Shown: positions 17,486-26,631, numbered from the stretch's first letter. The stretch is DNA of 64,000 nucleotides from Cupriavidus pinatubonensis (GCF_019602855.1 NZ_CP080769.1:310001-374000); one strand, 5' to 3'. Translations and numbers: made by a program. The notes: a model not told the origin generated them from the sequence alone.

Positions 17486-18703
17486 ATGGTGGAAAACCGT
17501 GGTGTCGCATACATCGGACAAGGTGTAGTCGAAGTGCAAAGTATCCCATTTCCAAAGCTGGTCGATCCACGTGGTCGCCCCATCGGGCACGGCGTCATTC
17601 TCAAAACACTTTCGACTAATATCTGTGGGTCGGACCAGCATATGGTGCGCGGTCGCACAACCGCGCCCGCTGGCCTCATTCTTGGCCATGAAATTACCGG
17701 TGAAGTGATCGAATTGGGACGCGATGTCGAAACCCTTAAAGTGGGTGATATCGTGTCAGTACCGTTCAATGTGGCTTGCGGGCGCTGTCGTACCTGTAAG
17801 GAGCAGGATACCGGCGTTTGCCTGACGGTAAATCCTTCCCGCGCCGGCGGAGCCTATGGCTACGTTGATATGGGTGGATGGGTGGGCGGTCAGGCAGAAT
17901 ATGTGATGGTGCCCTACGCAGACTTCAATCTGTTGAAGTTTCCAAACAGGGACGTTGCGCTGGAAAAAATCCGTGACTTGACGTGTTTGTCGGATATTTT
18001 GCCAACTGGATTTCACGGCGCCGTAACGGCTGGTGTTCGGCCTGGAAGCACGGTATATGTTGCGGGGGCGGGGCCAGTCGGGCTTGCCGCAGCGGCATCG
18101 GCGCAGTTGCTTGGTGCTGCTGTGGTCATCGTGGGAGATGTAAACCCCGCCAGACTGGTGCATGCGCGCAAAGTTGGGCTCCAGACAGTCGACTTGACGC
18201 AGGACGTGCCATTGGCAGATCAGATCGCACAGATACTTGGCACATCTGAGGTTGACTCCGCAATCGATGCAGTTGGTTTTGAAGCGCGCGGTCACGGGCA
18301 TGAAGGTGCGCAACACGAAGCGCCAGCTACCGTCCTCAACTCGTTAATGGAAGTGACGCGCGCAGCCGGCAAGATCGGCATTCCCGGCTTATATGTTACG
18401 GATGACCCTGGTGCTACAGATAAGGCAGCCAAGAAAGGGGCATTATCGATTCGATTAGGCCTCGGCTGGGCAAAATCGCACAGCTTTTTTACGGGCCAGA
18501 CGCCGGTAATGAAATATAATCGTGCGTTAATGCAAGCTATTCTTTGGGATCGTATAAAAATTGCCGATATCGTTGGCGTGCAGGTGATTTCGTTGGACGA
18601 TGCGCCAGAGGCGTATGCTGAGTTCGACGCGGGGGCGCCGAAGAAATTCGTTATTGATCCACATCGGCAGTTTATGGTCAATCGATTTATTCCGGCAAAC
18701 TAA
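17486..18703 (+). CDS. fdhA: glutathione-independent formaldehyde dehydrogenase (zinc, NAD)
   Basis: A 405-residue medium-chain zinc dehydrogenase of the Pseudomonas putida FdhA type. Catalytic zinc ligands are expected in 'NICGSDQHM' and 'GHEITG'; the structural zinc cysteines are in 'CGRCRTCKEQDTGVC'. The Rossmann motif is GAGPVGLAAA. The insertion 'GGAYGYVDMGGWVGGQAEY' and the later 'SHSFFTGQTPV' are specific to this subgroup. It oxidises the formaldehyde released by VanAB to formate, which explains its position after vanB. An AGGAG ribosome site precedes the ATG by a few bases. Confidence 0.93.
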   Translation: MVENRGVAYIGQGVVEVQSIPFPKLVDPRGRPIGHGVILKTLSTNICGSDQHMVRGRTTAPAGLILGHEITGEVIELGRDVETLKVGDIVSVPFNVACGRCRTCKEQDTGVCLTVNPSRAGGAYGYVDMGGWVGGQAEYVMVPYADFNLLKFPNRDVALEKIRDLTCLSDILPTGFHGAVTAGVRPGSTVYVAGAGPVGLAAAASAQLLGAAVVIVGDVNPARLVHARKVGLQTVDLTQDVPLADQIAQILGTSEVDSAIDAVGFEARGHGHEGAQHEAPATVLNSLMEVTRAAGKIGIPGLYVTDDPGATDKAAKKGALSIRLGLGWAKSHSFFTGQTPVMKYNRALMQAILWDRIKIADIVGVQVISLDDAPEAYAEFDAGAPKKFVIDPHRQFMVNRFIPAN

Positions 18704-18791
18704 CTTTGCTTTATTTATCCGAACTATGGTCGCATATTAACGGCAAATATACTCGGATCTTTTAAAACCAACTTAACACTTGCACCAATCA

Positions 18792-19022
18792 ATGCCACTA
18801 GTTCAAAAACGCCACGACCACTTTTTCTACGGAGTCATCCAATCCTGTTTGACGACCGGCATTACCGCCTTCATAGCAAGTCTTTCGTATTGGGGAACTG
18901 TTAATTTCATGATGCACTGGGCCGGACTGTGGCTGCTTTCCTGGGTTGCGATGTTGCCCGTGGTAGTGTTTGCTGCACCCTTCATTCGCAGAATAACGGA
19001 TCGCCTGACCGACAGTGTCTGA
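18792..19022 (+). CDS. small membrane protein, DUF2798 family
   Basis: About 76 residues from the ATG at 18792 (a TTG four codons upstream is less likely). Two predicted transmembrane helices, one around 'CLTTGITAFIASLSYWG' and one in 'WAGLWLLSWVAMLPVVVFAAP', ending in a basic 'IRRITDRL'. The pattern matches DUF2798 proteins, which have no known function. It follows fdhA after about 90 A+T-rich bases and may be in the same transcript. Confidence 0.7.
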   Translation: MPLVQKRHDHFFYGVIQSCLTTGITAFIASLSYWGTVNFMMHWAGLWLLSWVAMLPVVVFAAPFIRRITDRLTDSV

Positions 19023-19379
19023 ACCTCAGTCCAGGTTGTATTGCGCATTGCATTTTGTTCGGGGCTCAGCGTCGTGGGCCCCTGAGTCGAATGTTGGCGG
19101 TGCAAGGTAACCTGATGCAGTTGGGTGCGACGGGCAATTTCCAGGGCACGCTCAGGCGAGCAAGCAGACTCACGCGCTTTCTGGCGCATGTGCAGCGTCC
19201 CTGCTGATGGCGATGCCCTCGCGCTTGAGCACCACGCCCGTTCCATCATAGGGTAGGTATGATCCCTCGGGGATGCCGGAGTTTGGTAGAAATGCATCCG
19301 TTTCGGAATGCGTTGGGCGAGACGGTCCGAATGGCGCGACCGCCCCATCGATGCTCCCGGCGGCTAGCTACGACGCCTA
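19023..19379. other. intergenic stretch, no recognisable gene
   Basis: Open frames exist on both strands, the longest on the minus strand overlapping the DUF2798 gene, but none shows family sequence or a plausible ribosome site. It may be decayed coding sequence. Confidence 0.4.
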
Positions 19380-19781
19380 TTACTTGACTGGCACAACGAG
19401 CGGGGCATCCTTCGTGACGATGTAGGTCGCGAGCTCCGAGGCCTGCCCGTCGCCGACGTTGCGGGCCGAGTGAGGCGTGCCTGCGGCGATGAACAGCGAA
19501 TCCCCCGCTTTCAGCCTGACCGGCGGTTGATCAGCAAGCTGGTACTCAAGGGTTCCCTGCAGCACGTGGGCAATCTCCTCGCCCGGGTGAGCGTGCTTTG
19601 GCGCAAAGGCACCCGGGTCGAAGTCCACGCGGACCTGAATGCCTTCCCGGCCGGGGACACTCAGCTCATGGCTGACCAGATCCGTTCGATGGACTGCAAG
19701 CGTCTGCGCTTGCGCGCTGTGGATCGCGGCTCCGAGGCATGCGACGGCCATGACGGCTGTGGCGATCTGGGCGAATTTCAT
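19380..19781 (-). CDS. periplasmic single-domain cupin protein
   Basis: About 133 residues from the Met at 19781, which opens a clear signal peptide (MKFAQIATAVMAVACLGAAI...AQA). The mature part is one cupin barrel: 'GAFAPKHAHPGEEIAHVLQGTLEYQL' supplies the first motif and 'AGDSLFIAAGTPHSARN' the second, so metal ligands (His, His, Glu, His) are all present. The frame opens at 19832 but that extension lies over the preceding gene's stop. It follows the hydrolase gene by 47 bases on the same strand. Substrate unknown. Confidence 0.85.
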   Translation of the reverse strand: MKFAQIATAVMAVACLGAAIHSAQAQTLAVHRTDLVSHELSVPGREGIQVRVDFDPGAFAPKHAHPGEEIAHVLQGTLEYQLADQPPVRLKAGDSLFIAAGTPHSARNVGDGQASELATYIVTKDAPLVVPVK

Positions 19782-19828
19782 GTCAAATTCCTTTGTTTCT
19801 GCATTGCGATTTGCGTAAGCGGTCCGGG

Positions 19829-20809
19829 TCACCGCGCACCGAACGCCGCCCGCACCTCCGAGATCGTCGCGGCCTGGTCCTGAAGGTGCGGATAGTGGCC
19901 GAGCCCCGGCAGCACCTTCATGTCGAGCTTCGCGCGTCCGGCCAGTTCCTCGCCCATTTCCTTGTGGATATAGATGTCCTTTTCGCCCCAGATCACGCTG
20001 ACGGGGGTCGTCAGCTTGCCCAAGTTGGCTTCAAAATGGTCCTGGTCATGCGTGAAATGCGAGTAGTACTGATAGAACGCGTCGGCCGACGTCAGCGCGC
20101 CGTTCTGCCATCCATGTACGATGTCGGCCTTGAATTCCAATGTCACTTCATAGCGTAAGGACTCGGGAAGCCCGCGGGTAAAGGCGTTCTGCAGGATTTC
20201 GTCGCGGGTCCGGTTGAAGGCGGCATGGACCGCATCAGCTGTCGCGGGATCCTTGAGTGCCTGCAGGCGCTCCTGCATAAATTGCGGCCGGTTGAAGGGC
20301 GCGAAGTCGCCGACGATTATGCGCTTCGCAATGGCCGGCTCGTCGAGGGCCGCCAGCAGCGCTGGCAGCGCGCCAATATCGGTCGCGTAGATCACAAGAT
20401 GCTGCTTGTCGATGCCCGCCGTCGCGATGTAGTCCTTGAGCACCTTTGCATAGTCGCTGGGCGCGTAGGCAAACTTGTCGACGCCAGGACGCGACGACTC
20501 GCCATAGCCGGGCCAGTCGAACGCGTGGACTTCGTAGTCCTGGCCTAGCGTCGACGCGATGTCTTTCCACGCGTACAGCGTCTCCGGGAATCCGTGCAGG
20601 AACAGCACGGTGCCCCTGGGGGCGGCATTGTGCACGACCAAACGCCGCAGCTTGATATCTGGATTGACCTGGACGAAGCCGATATCCGGCGTTGCCGGTT
20701 GCGGCGCAGCCGCGTGCGCAGAGCCAATGAGCAGCGTGGCAACCAGGGCCGCGGCGCCGGCGGCAGCCGTGATTTGGAGCGCGCTGCGCACTTTATGTTT
20801 CGTTGTCAT
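19829..20809 (-). CDS. exported alpha/beta hydrolase (epoxide-hydrolase/haloalkane-dehalogenase-like)
   Basis: About 326 residues starting at the Met of MTTKHKVRSAL, preceded by AGAGG; upstream codons in the same frame lack family sequence. A signal peptide ends near 'GSAHA'. The fold is shown by the oxyanion segment HGFPETLYAWKDI, 'FDWPGYGESSRPG', a nucleophile-region 'LVIYATDIGALPAL' in which the usual Gly-x-Asp/Ser nucleophile appears as D in a T-D-I-G context, and the late 'VLPGLGHYPHLQD' with the catalytic His. Substrate unknown. Divergent from the DUF6130 gene and upstream of the cupin gene. Confidence 0.85.
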   Translation of the reverse strand: MTTKHKVRSALQITAAAGAAALVATLLIGSAHAAAPQPATPDIGFVQVNPDIKLRRLVVHNAAPRGTVLFLHGFPETLYAWKDIASTLGQDYEVHAFDWPGYGESSRPGVDKFAYAPSDYAKVLKDYIATAGIDKQHLVIYATDIGALPALLAALDEPAIAKRIIVGDFAPFNRPQFMQERLQALKDPATADAVHAAFNRTRDEILQNAFTRGLPESLRYEVTLEFKADIVHGWQNGALTSADAFYQYYSHFTHDQDHFEANLGKLTTPVSVIWGEKDIYIHKEMGEELAGRAKLDMKVLPGLGHYPHLQDQAATISEVRAAFGAR

Positions 20810-21093
20810 CTCATCGACCTCTTGCTTGTTGGTCTGCAAGCACCCCAGCCGACGCGGCGGTATCTGTTGCAGATGCTGCATTAAAGGATGGACTTGTATC
20901 TCCGGTGTAGTGAATAGCGGGGCAAATGTATCGGTTCGTATCGGCCGCCATGAGCCATACGTTGCCATACATAAAATCCGGCTGTGCACGGTCGACTTGT
21001 GCTGAGATGCAACGCCTATCCTCAATTTGCACGTCACGTCCCTGGTGGATCTGCGTGTTTCGAGGCAACCCGTCTGCATAGAAGGACAACACC

Positions 21094-21579
21094 ATGCCCC
21101 CCTTCCTGAAATACTTCTCGGCCACTCTCGTTGTCGCGGGATTCTGCGCGAGCGCGTCTGCGCAAGTCGCGAAGGATGCCATTCGCCCGCCAGCCATTCT
21201 TCCGCTCAATGCCGAACCTGCGCCAAAGCTGATCCCGTACGCGGCCTTGCCCGAGCCGCTTGCGCGCGGCGTGGTCATCGTCCAGTTCCGCACCGAGAAT
21301 TTTCGCGTCATGCCGGTATTCGGCAAGACCGCCGTCGACATTTCGCCCCGTATAGGACACCTGCACGTGACGATTGACGATACCCGCGGCACCTGGGCTC
21401 ACACGAGTGAAGACCCGATCATTGTGGTTGGGCTCACACCCGGGCCGCACAAGGTTCGCCTGGAACTGGCCGACCCGAGCCACAAGATCCTCGCCACAGA
21501 GGTGGTTGCCGTCACGGTCCCCGATGTGAAGGTATCGGACTCACCCGCTGCCTCGCCTTCCGCATCACATCAGCATTGA
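21094..21579 (+). CDS. periplasmic DUF6130-type protein
   Basis: A 161-residue secreted protein: signal peptide ending near 'CASASA', then a single beta-rich domain with 'RGVVIVQFRTENFRVMPVFGKTAVDISPRIGHLHVTIDD' and 'EDPIIVVGLTPGPHKVRLELADPSHK', a pattern found in short proteobacterial proteins of DUF6130 with no assigned role. The tail is Ser/His rich. Divergent from the exported hydrolase with about 280 bases between starts. Confidence 0.65.
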   Translation: MPPFLKYFSATLVVAGFCASASAQVAKDAIRPPAILPLNAEPAPKLIPYAALPEPLARGVVIVQFRTENFRVMPVFGKTAVDISPRIGHLHVTIDDTRGTWAHTSEDPIIVVGLTPGPHKVRLELADPSHKILATEVVAVTVPDVKVSDSPAASPSASHQH

Positions 21580-21789
21580 TCGTATTTGTACCCATCTGTA
21601 TCGCTGGCGCGCGTTGACTCGTTTCAGGACCAATTAATGCCGGCGGCGATACGAACAGATTGCAAGCGCCGCGTTAGATCGTGCTGAGAAGAACGGTAGG
21701 CCGCAGGCCTTCGGGGTACAGCGCGCGGGTCTCGGCAAAGCGCCTTCGCAGTTCGTGCCATCGGCCACCCCTCTCATCAGTTCTGAAGG

Positions 21790-22099
21790 GGTTTCCAAAA
21801 CCGGTCGGGCTTCGTGGTCGCAGGGGTGGTTCTGTTGCGCAGTTCCGCCAGCGTCCGCTCGGATTCGGCCACATTCGCCAAGTCGTGAGCTTCCGCGGTA
21901 GCGCGGCCAGCTCGCTGCTGGCCGCTTCATTGGCGGCCCGCCAGATCGTCTGGATCGCCCCGCGGCGATGCCCTTTAGCGCCTGGGGGCAAGTCCGGGTG
22001 GTCGATCGTGACGCGCGTGCGCCCACGCAGCTCCTGCCAGAACGCCTGCAGCACCTCGGCGGGCGTGCCCATGCTGCCCTTACGCACCAGGCTGTAGAG
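21790..22099 (-). pseudogene. KfrA-type plasmid DNA-binding protein, decayed fragment
   Basis: Minus-strand reading gives 'RKGSMGTPAEVLQAFWQELR' and 'TIDHPDLPP', then 'ALKGIAA', 'AIQTIWRAANEAASSELAAL', and 'EAHDLANVAESERTLAELR', each from a different frame. The order and content match the KfrA N-terminal domain (plasmid replication region DNA-binding) running into its coiled coil. At least two frameshifts interrupt it and the first part is missing. It abuts the DUF1488 gene. KfrA proteins are found on conjugative and large plasmids, which supports a plasmid or chromid origin. Confidence 0.55.
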
Positions 22100-22351
22100 C
22101 TAGTGCAGCGTGTAGAGAGTCTGCCGCCCCTCGGCGTAGAGGGCCATGGCGATCTTGAGGATCTCATTGCGATGCCGGTCGAAGGAGGCCAGCACCCCGG
22201 CTTCGTCAGAACCGAGAGTGGAGTCGAAATTCATCAGTACGCGGTCTTCCACAAGGAAGGTAATCTCGCGTGCGTTGTCGTAACCCCAGAACCACACGCC
22301 ATGTCTGGTTCCATCATAGCTGCGGCTGGGGTTGGGAAAACTGAGTGCCAT
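22100..22351 (-). CDS. DUF1488 family protein
   Basis: An 83-residue protein with the DUF1488 layout: an N-terminal 'FPNPSRSYDGTRHGVWFWGYDNAREITFLVEDRVL' followed by 'FDRHRNEILKIAMALYAEG' near the C-terminus. Function of the family is unknown; it is common as small genes on proteobacterial chromosomes and plasmids. A 50-codon gene lies 71 bases upstream on the same strand. Confidence 0.75.
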   Translation of the reverse strand: MALSFPNPSRSYDGTRHGVWFWGYDNAREITFLVEDRVLMNFDSTLGSDEAGVLASFDRHRNEILKIAMALYAEGRQTLYTLH

Positions 22352-22422
22352 GTGTCGTCCTGCGCTCTACGCCTTTGATGGGCCGGATTGCACGCTCACT
22401 ACCAGCGCGAAGCGCTCTCCCG

Positions 22423-22575
22423 CTAATGCGTATCGCCTTTCATGCTCTCGGCTTCCATCGCGGCATGCAATTCCTCATATGCCTCGACTGGCTCCATGTC
22501 CTGATCGACGAACGCGGCTGCGCGCTCGGCGGCGGCCACCGCGTCGGGCGGGATGTCGCTCTCTTCAGGATTCAT
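22423..22575 (-). CDS. small acidic protein, 50 residues
   Basis: ATG at 22575 to TAG at 22423-22425. The predicted protein starts MNPEESDIPPDAVAAAERAA and continues as an acidic, amphipathic helix with the repeated element 'EAYEELHAAMEAE'. Codon use is consistent with coding (third-position G/C). It is upstream of and co-oriented with the DUF1488 gene, so the two may be co-transcribed. No family recognised; too short to call a function. Confidence 0.5.
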   Translation of the reverse strand: MNPEESDIPPDAVAAAERAAAFVDQDMEPVEAYEELHAAMEAESMKGDTH

Positions 22576-22722
22576 GGTCGAGCGGCGGCTTGGGACTGCG
22601 TCAGGGACGTTCGCCGTTAAAAGTGAGAGTCGTCGGCCTCACTAATCGGCCGCTCAGCCAATCGAACAAGCATCCGTCGTCTCCGAGCTACTGCAGAGAG
22701 TAGTGCAAGCCGGCGGGGCGTC

Positions 22723-23832
22723 TCAATCCGCCGAAACCCGCAACTCATGCTCACCAGCGCGTACAGCGTGGGTCCCGGACGAACGCCCTTCCCGCCTCAG
22801 CATGGCCAGCAACCAGTCCAGGTCTGACTCCGGTGCATAGCCTAAACGGAACTGCTTGCGCATGAGAGCCACCAGCCTGAGTTGGACCGGGCCGCCACCA
22901 GTGGGATCGAGCGTCACGAAATACATCAGCGCGAGGTCGGGACGATAGGTTTCGTAGCCGCTGATTCCTTCGTAATCGTTGATGAAATCCCCACAGCCGT
23001 AGAGGATCGGCTTGCCTCCATGCAGCTCGATGGCCATCGGGTGGTGCGACGAATGGCCATGCACGACGTCCACGCTGGCTTGGTCGATCAGGGCTCGCGC
23101 GAAACGGCGCCGCTCCGCATCCACCTCGTAGCCCCAGTTCGGCCCCCAGTGGATCGACATGACGACCACATCACCGCTGCGGCGCTCCACGCTGATCCGG
23201 TCGCGAAGGCGCTCGACGCTCGCCGCGGAGCAGTCGTGCAACAGCGCAACGCCTGACCGGTTGCCGGTAGCTTCCCAGTTGGACGGTGTGCCGGCACTCG
23301 TCATGGCGAAGGCAAAAACCAGAATGCGTCCACCATGGGGAACTGGGAGCACGGCCGGTAGTGCAGCCTCTCGCGAATCGCGCCCTGCCCCTGCAACGGC
23401 GATCCCGGCCGCCCGCAGTGATGCCAGTGTTTGTGCCAGTCCCGCCCGCCCCCAGTCCAGCACGTGATTGTTCGCCAGCACCGCACAATCCACGCCTGCC
23501 GCGCCGAGACAGATGACATTTGCGGGATGCATTCGGTAGTGAACAGCCTTGCCAGGCCAGGCGTCATCGCTGCTGGTAACCGCGGTTTCCAGATTGACAA
23601 TGCCTACGTCTGGCTGGTGACGCTCCAGTTCGGACAGTGCCTCCCCCCAGATATATCCGGGCGGTACCGGCCGTGCAATTGCCCCACTACGGCGTTCGGC
23701 GAGCTCGACGTAGTCGAGGGCCGAGCGGACGAACGACTCATGCAGCCCTGGCTGGCCGGGCGACGGCAGAATCTGGTCGATGCCGCGCCCGGTCATCACA
23801 TCACCGCAAAGGAACAACCGAATCATGCTCAT
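22723..23832 (-). CDS. CapA-family protein (poly-gamma-glutamate/capsule type)
   Basis: A 369-residue protein of the CapA metallophosphatase-like family. Visible motifs are the N-terminal 'LFLCGDVMTGRGIDQ' (first metal site), 'VNLETAVT', 'LANNHVLDWG' (Asn-Asn-His), 'VMSIHWGPNWG' and 'VHGHSSHHP'. No signal peptide is apparent, unlike many capsule CapA proteins, so it may act in the cytoplasm. An alternative Met is two codons in. It stands alone, with about 960 bases of decayed sequence upstream. Confidence 0.88.
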   Translation of the reverse strand: MSMIRLFLCGDVMTGRGIDQILPSPGQPGLHESFVRSALDYVELAERRSGAIARPVPPGYIWGEALSELERHQPDVGIVNLETAVTSSDDAWPGKAVHYRMHPANVICLGAAGVDCAVLANNHVLDWGRAGLAQTLASLRAAGIAVAGAGRDSREAALPAVLPVPHGGRILVFAFAMTSAGTPSNWEATGNRSGVALLHDCSAASVERLRDRISVERRSGDVVVMSIHWGPNWGYEVDAERRRFARALIDQASVDVVHGHSSHHPMAIELHGGKPILYGCGDFINDYEGISGYETYRPDLALMYFVTLDPTGGGPVQLRLVALMRKQFRLGYAPESDLDWLLAMLRREGRSSGTHAVRAGEHELRVSAD

Positions 23833-24552
23833 TTTTGGCTCCGTCCGGGCATCTCTTGCCCCAGTTCTCAGGCACAGGATATCCCTCGGTAGCCATGCCG
23901 GAATACAGTCCCGAAATTGAACTCAGGGGGATAGCGGCCGGCGTAACTGCTGAAAAGTTGCGCAGGTCGCCGGTGCAGGTATCGTGTGATGCACACCGTT
24001 AGTCTACAGTTTCCTTGGCCGAGCTGGAGGTGGTGGACCGAGGCAATGGTCTCGCTTACACCGGGTCCCGCAAATGATGGAAGTGTTTTGCTTAGGGGCA
24101 TACCGGCGAGCCAAACAAATGGATCTCGAATCCAGCCCAAGGGACATTCACGAAGGTGGTCAGCTACTTTGAGATTCGCCACGAATACATGGCTATGACC
24201 CGCGACCAGTTGGCCATGATCTACCCTTATGAAGACCGCTCACGCCGGGCTGCCAGAGGTGGATTTCATCCCGAACAGCCTCGTCCGCTACGGCGTCATC
24301 ATCGGCGCCGAACCGGCCAGCCACAACGGCGGCGCAAAACCAGACCTTATCGGCCACGCAGACCGGCAACAGGCTGACGACGGGCTTCCCGACGGTGCCG
24401 CGCGGTGCAGCTATCCATGGGAAGATCGCAAGCACCAAGGACGCGACGCCGGTGCTGTACGTGTTCGATGCGAAGGCCGGTGAGTAGCTCGATATCACGG
24501 CGACAGCGCCGAAGTTCAACCCGGGTTTGGCGACCTATAGGGGCGACGATCA
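23833..24552. other. intergenic stretch with decayed coding sequence
   Basis: No intact gene. On the plus strand 24380-24530 reads like coding sequence in one frame ('[23 protein letters not shown]' up to a TGA-interrupted '[13 protein letters not shown]'), but no family was recognised. It leads directly into the cold-shock remnant. Confidence 0.4.
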
Positions 24553-24689
24553 GCAGCGATGACCTGTTTGCGCACTTCTCCGAGATTCAGGGAAACGGCT
24601 TCAAATCGCTTCAGGAAGGCCAGAAGGTCAGTTTTGAAGTCAAACAGGGCCCCAAGGGGAAGCAGGCAGCGAGCATCAAGCCGCTGTAA
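24553..24689 (+). pseudogene. cold-shock protein (CspA family), C-terminal fragment
   Basis: The last 45 or so residues of a CspA-type protein are intact in one frame: '[20 protein letters not shown]', '[18 protein letters not shown]' and a final 'IKPL'. This includes the second RNA-binding motif (LFAHF). The first third, with KWFN and GFGFI, is absent and upstream sequence is unrelated, so this is a 5'-truncated remnant without a start. Confidence 0.85.
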
Positions 24690-24795
24690 ATTTGCCGCAC
24701 CGGGAACGCGTCCTGTCTGGAAGCGATCAGGCCTATGCTCGATCGCTGCGGGTCTGGAGCAGGGCGTCGAAAGGGGCGCGCGCCTCCGTTTTTGC

Positions 24796-25445
24796 TCAAT
24801 GCTCGAGGAAGGGCCTCAACTCGTCAGCGCGACTGGGGTGCGTCAGTTTGCGCATCGCCTTGATCTCAATCTGACGGATCCGCTCCCGGGTCATGTCGAA
24901 CTGCTTGCCGACCTCTTCAAGCGTGCGATCCGAGGTCGTATCGAGCCCGAATCGCATCCGCAGGACCTTGGCCCCGTGCGGTGATAACCCGTCGAGCGCC
25001 TGATCGATCGCGGCACGCATATTCGCGTGCATCGCGGCCTCAGCCGGTGAACTCGCAGTGACATCCTCAATCATCTCGCCGAGCGTCTCGTCGGCGTCGT
25101 CGCCCACAGGGGTCTCGAGTGAGACCGGTTGCCTTGCGCTCCTGAGGATTGCGCACTTTTTCCTCGGACATCTCCATCCGCTCGGCGAGGACGGCGGCAT
25201 GCGCTTCCTGTCCCGTCTGTTGCAGGTATTCGCGTATCGGGTTCAGCTTGTTGATCATCTCGATCATGTGGACCGGCACACGAATGGTCCGCGCCTGATC
25301 GGCAAGCGCACGCGCGACAGCCTGCCGGACCCACCAGGTGGCATACGTCGAAAACTTCCAGCCGCCGGTATTCGAACTTGTCTACCGCCTTCATCGGGCC
25401 GATATTGCCTTCTTGGATGAGATCCAGGAACTGCATGCATGGACA
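24796..25445 (-). pseudogene. rpoD-type primary sigma factor, truncated and frameshifted
   Basis: Three frames on the minus strand together give the C-terminal half of a sigma-70 factor in correct order. Region 2: '[24 protein letters not shown]', then (shifted near 25360) '[20 protein letters not shown]', '[20 protein letters not shown]'. Region 3: '[16 protein letters not shown]'. After a second shift near 25140 come '[18 protein letters not shown]' and the whole region 4 helix-turn-helix 'RTLEEVGKQFDMTRERIRQIE' to 'LRPFLEH'. The N-terminal half is missing. The ORF from 24796 to 25200 could at most make a region-4 fragment. Confidence 0.9.
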
Positions 25446-25802
25446 GATGCTTCCCGGTGGCGTTGATGCAGGGTGGGACGTTACTCCGGAGACCATGGCT
25501 GGCGCGTGAAGCGTGAGTCCGTCCCCTGCTCTATCGTTACCTACCGGCCCAGAAGGCGACGTTGATGCACTTACAGCGACTGTGATGGGCTCGGTGCCGG
25601 GCGACCAGACAGGCATCGCATCCGGCATCAGCAATGCGGTTGCACGCGTGGCAAGCCCGCCGGTTGAGCTCGCAAGCTGACGTTGAAATGGTGCCCACGC
25701 GAGCTGCCGTGCAGGGTCGGGTTTTGAAAGGGGACGTTTCCTTGTACAGGGGAGGAATCCGGGCTAAGTTGGAACAGCCATCATGGGCCGGTGGGGGCAG
25801 AT
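25446..25802. other. intergenic stretch, no recognisable gene
   Basis: Nothing with family sequence was seen between the sigma factor remnant and the PEBP gene. A GGGGG stretch at 25793-25797 is the likely ribosome site for the next gene. Confidence 0.4.
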
Positions 25803-26369
25803 ATGGTGCGTTTGGCACATCTACCGAGATTGCTGGCCTTTGCGGCCATGCTGTCCGGACCAGCGCTACTTGCCCAGCAGAGGCCATCCATGCCGCTCAT
25901 ACTGACATCCTCCGCGTTTGCCCAAGGCGGGGAGATTCCCACTGTGCACACGTGCGAAGGCGCCGATGTGTCACCGCCCCTGACGTGGTCAGGGTTGCCC
26001 CCCTCCACTGCCAGCCTGGTCTTGATTGTCGATGATCCGGATGCGCCGGACCCGGCGTCACCGCAAATGACATGGGTCCATTGGCTCGTGTACAACCTAC
26101 CTCCGCTGCCCGGCTCGCTTGCACAAGGGATGAGCCGGCATAGCTTGCCGGCCGGCGCTCGCGAAGGAATCAACGACTGGCATCGTGCCGATTACGGCGG
26201 CCCGTGTCCTCCAATTGGCCGGCACCGGTATTTCCACAAGCTATATGCCTTGGACGTCGTGCTGCCAGATCTCGGCAAGCCGGACAAGGCGGCGCTGGAA
26301 CAGGCGATGCGGGGGCATATTCTGGCGCATGCCGAACTCATTGGGACCTACCGGAAGCATGCGCGCTGA
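25803..26369 (+). CDS. YbhB/YbcL-type phosphatidylethanolamine-binding protein
   Basis: About 188 residues from the ATG at 25803 (a GTG four codons earlier is possible). A hydrophobic N-terminus (HLPRLLAFAAMLSGPALLA) suggests export. The PEBP core is clear: 'GADVSPPLTWSGLP', 'SLVLIVDDPDAPDP', 'MTWVHWLVYNLPP', 'GPCPPIGRHRYFHKLYALD', with the Asp, His and CPP-x2-G-x-HRY ligand-pocket residues. Bacterial members have no firmly known ligand. Confidence 0.9.
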   Translation: MVRLAHLPRLLAFAAMLSGPALLAQQRPSMPLILTSSAFAQGGEIPTVHTCEGADVSPPLTWSGLPPSTASLVLIVDDPDAPDPASPQMTWVHWLVYNLPPLPGSLAQGMSRHSLPAGAREGINDWHRADYGGPCPPIGRHRYFHKLYALDVVLPDLGKPDKAALEQAMRGHILAHAELIGTYRKHAR

Positions 26370-26391
26370 CGTAGTCGTGCAGGCGGGACCA

Positions 26392-26631
26392 TCAATCTTT
26401 CACCTTTACCTCACCTCCGTCGGGGCTTTTGCATTCCTGGAGCTTTCCAAACACCTGCGCGATTAACGGCACTGTTGTGATCACTCCTACGGCAAGCAGC
26501 GTCCATCCAATGGCGCGGCGTTGATTCGGATCAATTCGGTTGCTTAGCAACAGTGCGAGACCCGCCGCACCCGCCGCCCGTGTCCCGGCAATCAATCCAA
26601 TTTCAGGAATGGTCAGTGATACCTGTTTCAT
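26392..26631 (-). CDS. small membrane protein of unknown function
   Basis: The Met at 26631 is preceded by a strong GAGGAGG and gives 79 residues; the longer frame to 26778 is rejected on that basis. Two hydrophobic helices (around 'IGLIAGTRAAGAAGLALLLS' and 'AIGWTLLAVGVITTVPLIAQVFG') with a short loop 'NRIDPNQRR' between, and a charged C-terminal tail with one Cys. The architecture is common among small inner-membrane proteins. Divergent from the DUF2905 gene. No family name assigned. Confidence 0.65.
   Translation of the reverse strand: MKQVSLTIPEIGLIAGTRAAGAAGLALLLSNRIDPNQRRAIGWTLLAVGVITTVPLIAQVFGKLQECKSPDGGEVKVKD

Noticed and set aside
18827-19348. 173-codon minus-strand frame
   Set aside because: Overlaps the DUF2798 gene on the other strand and has no recognisable sequence.
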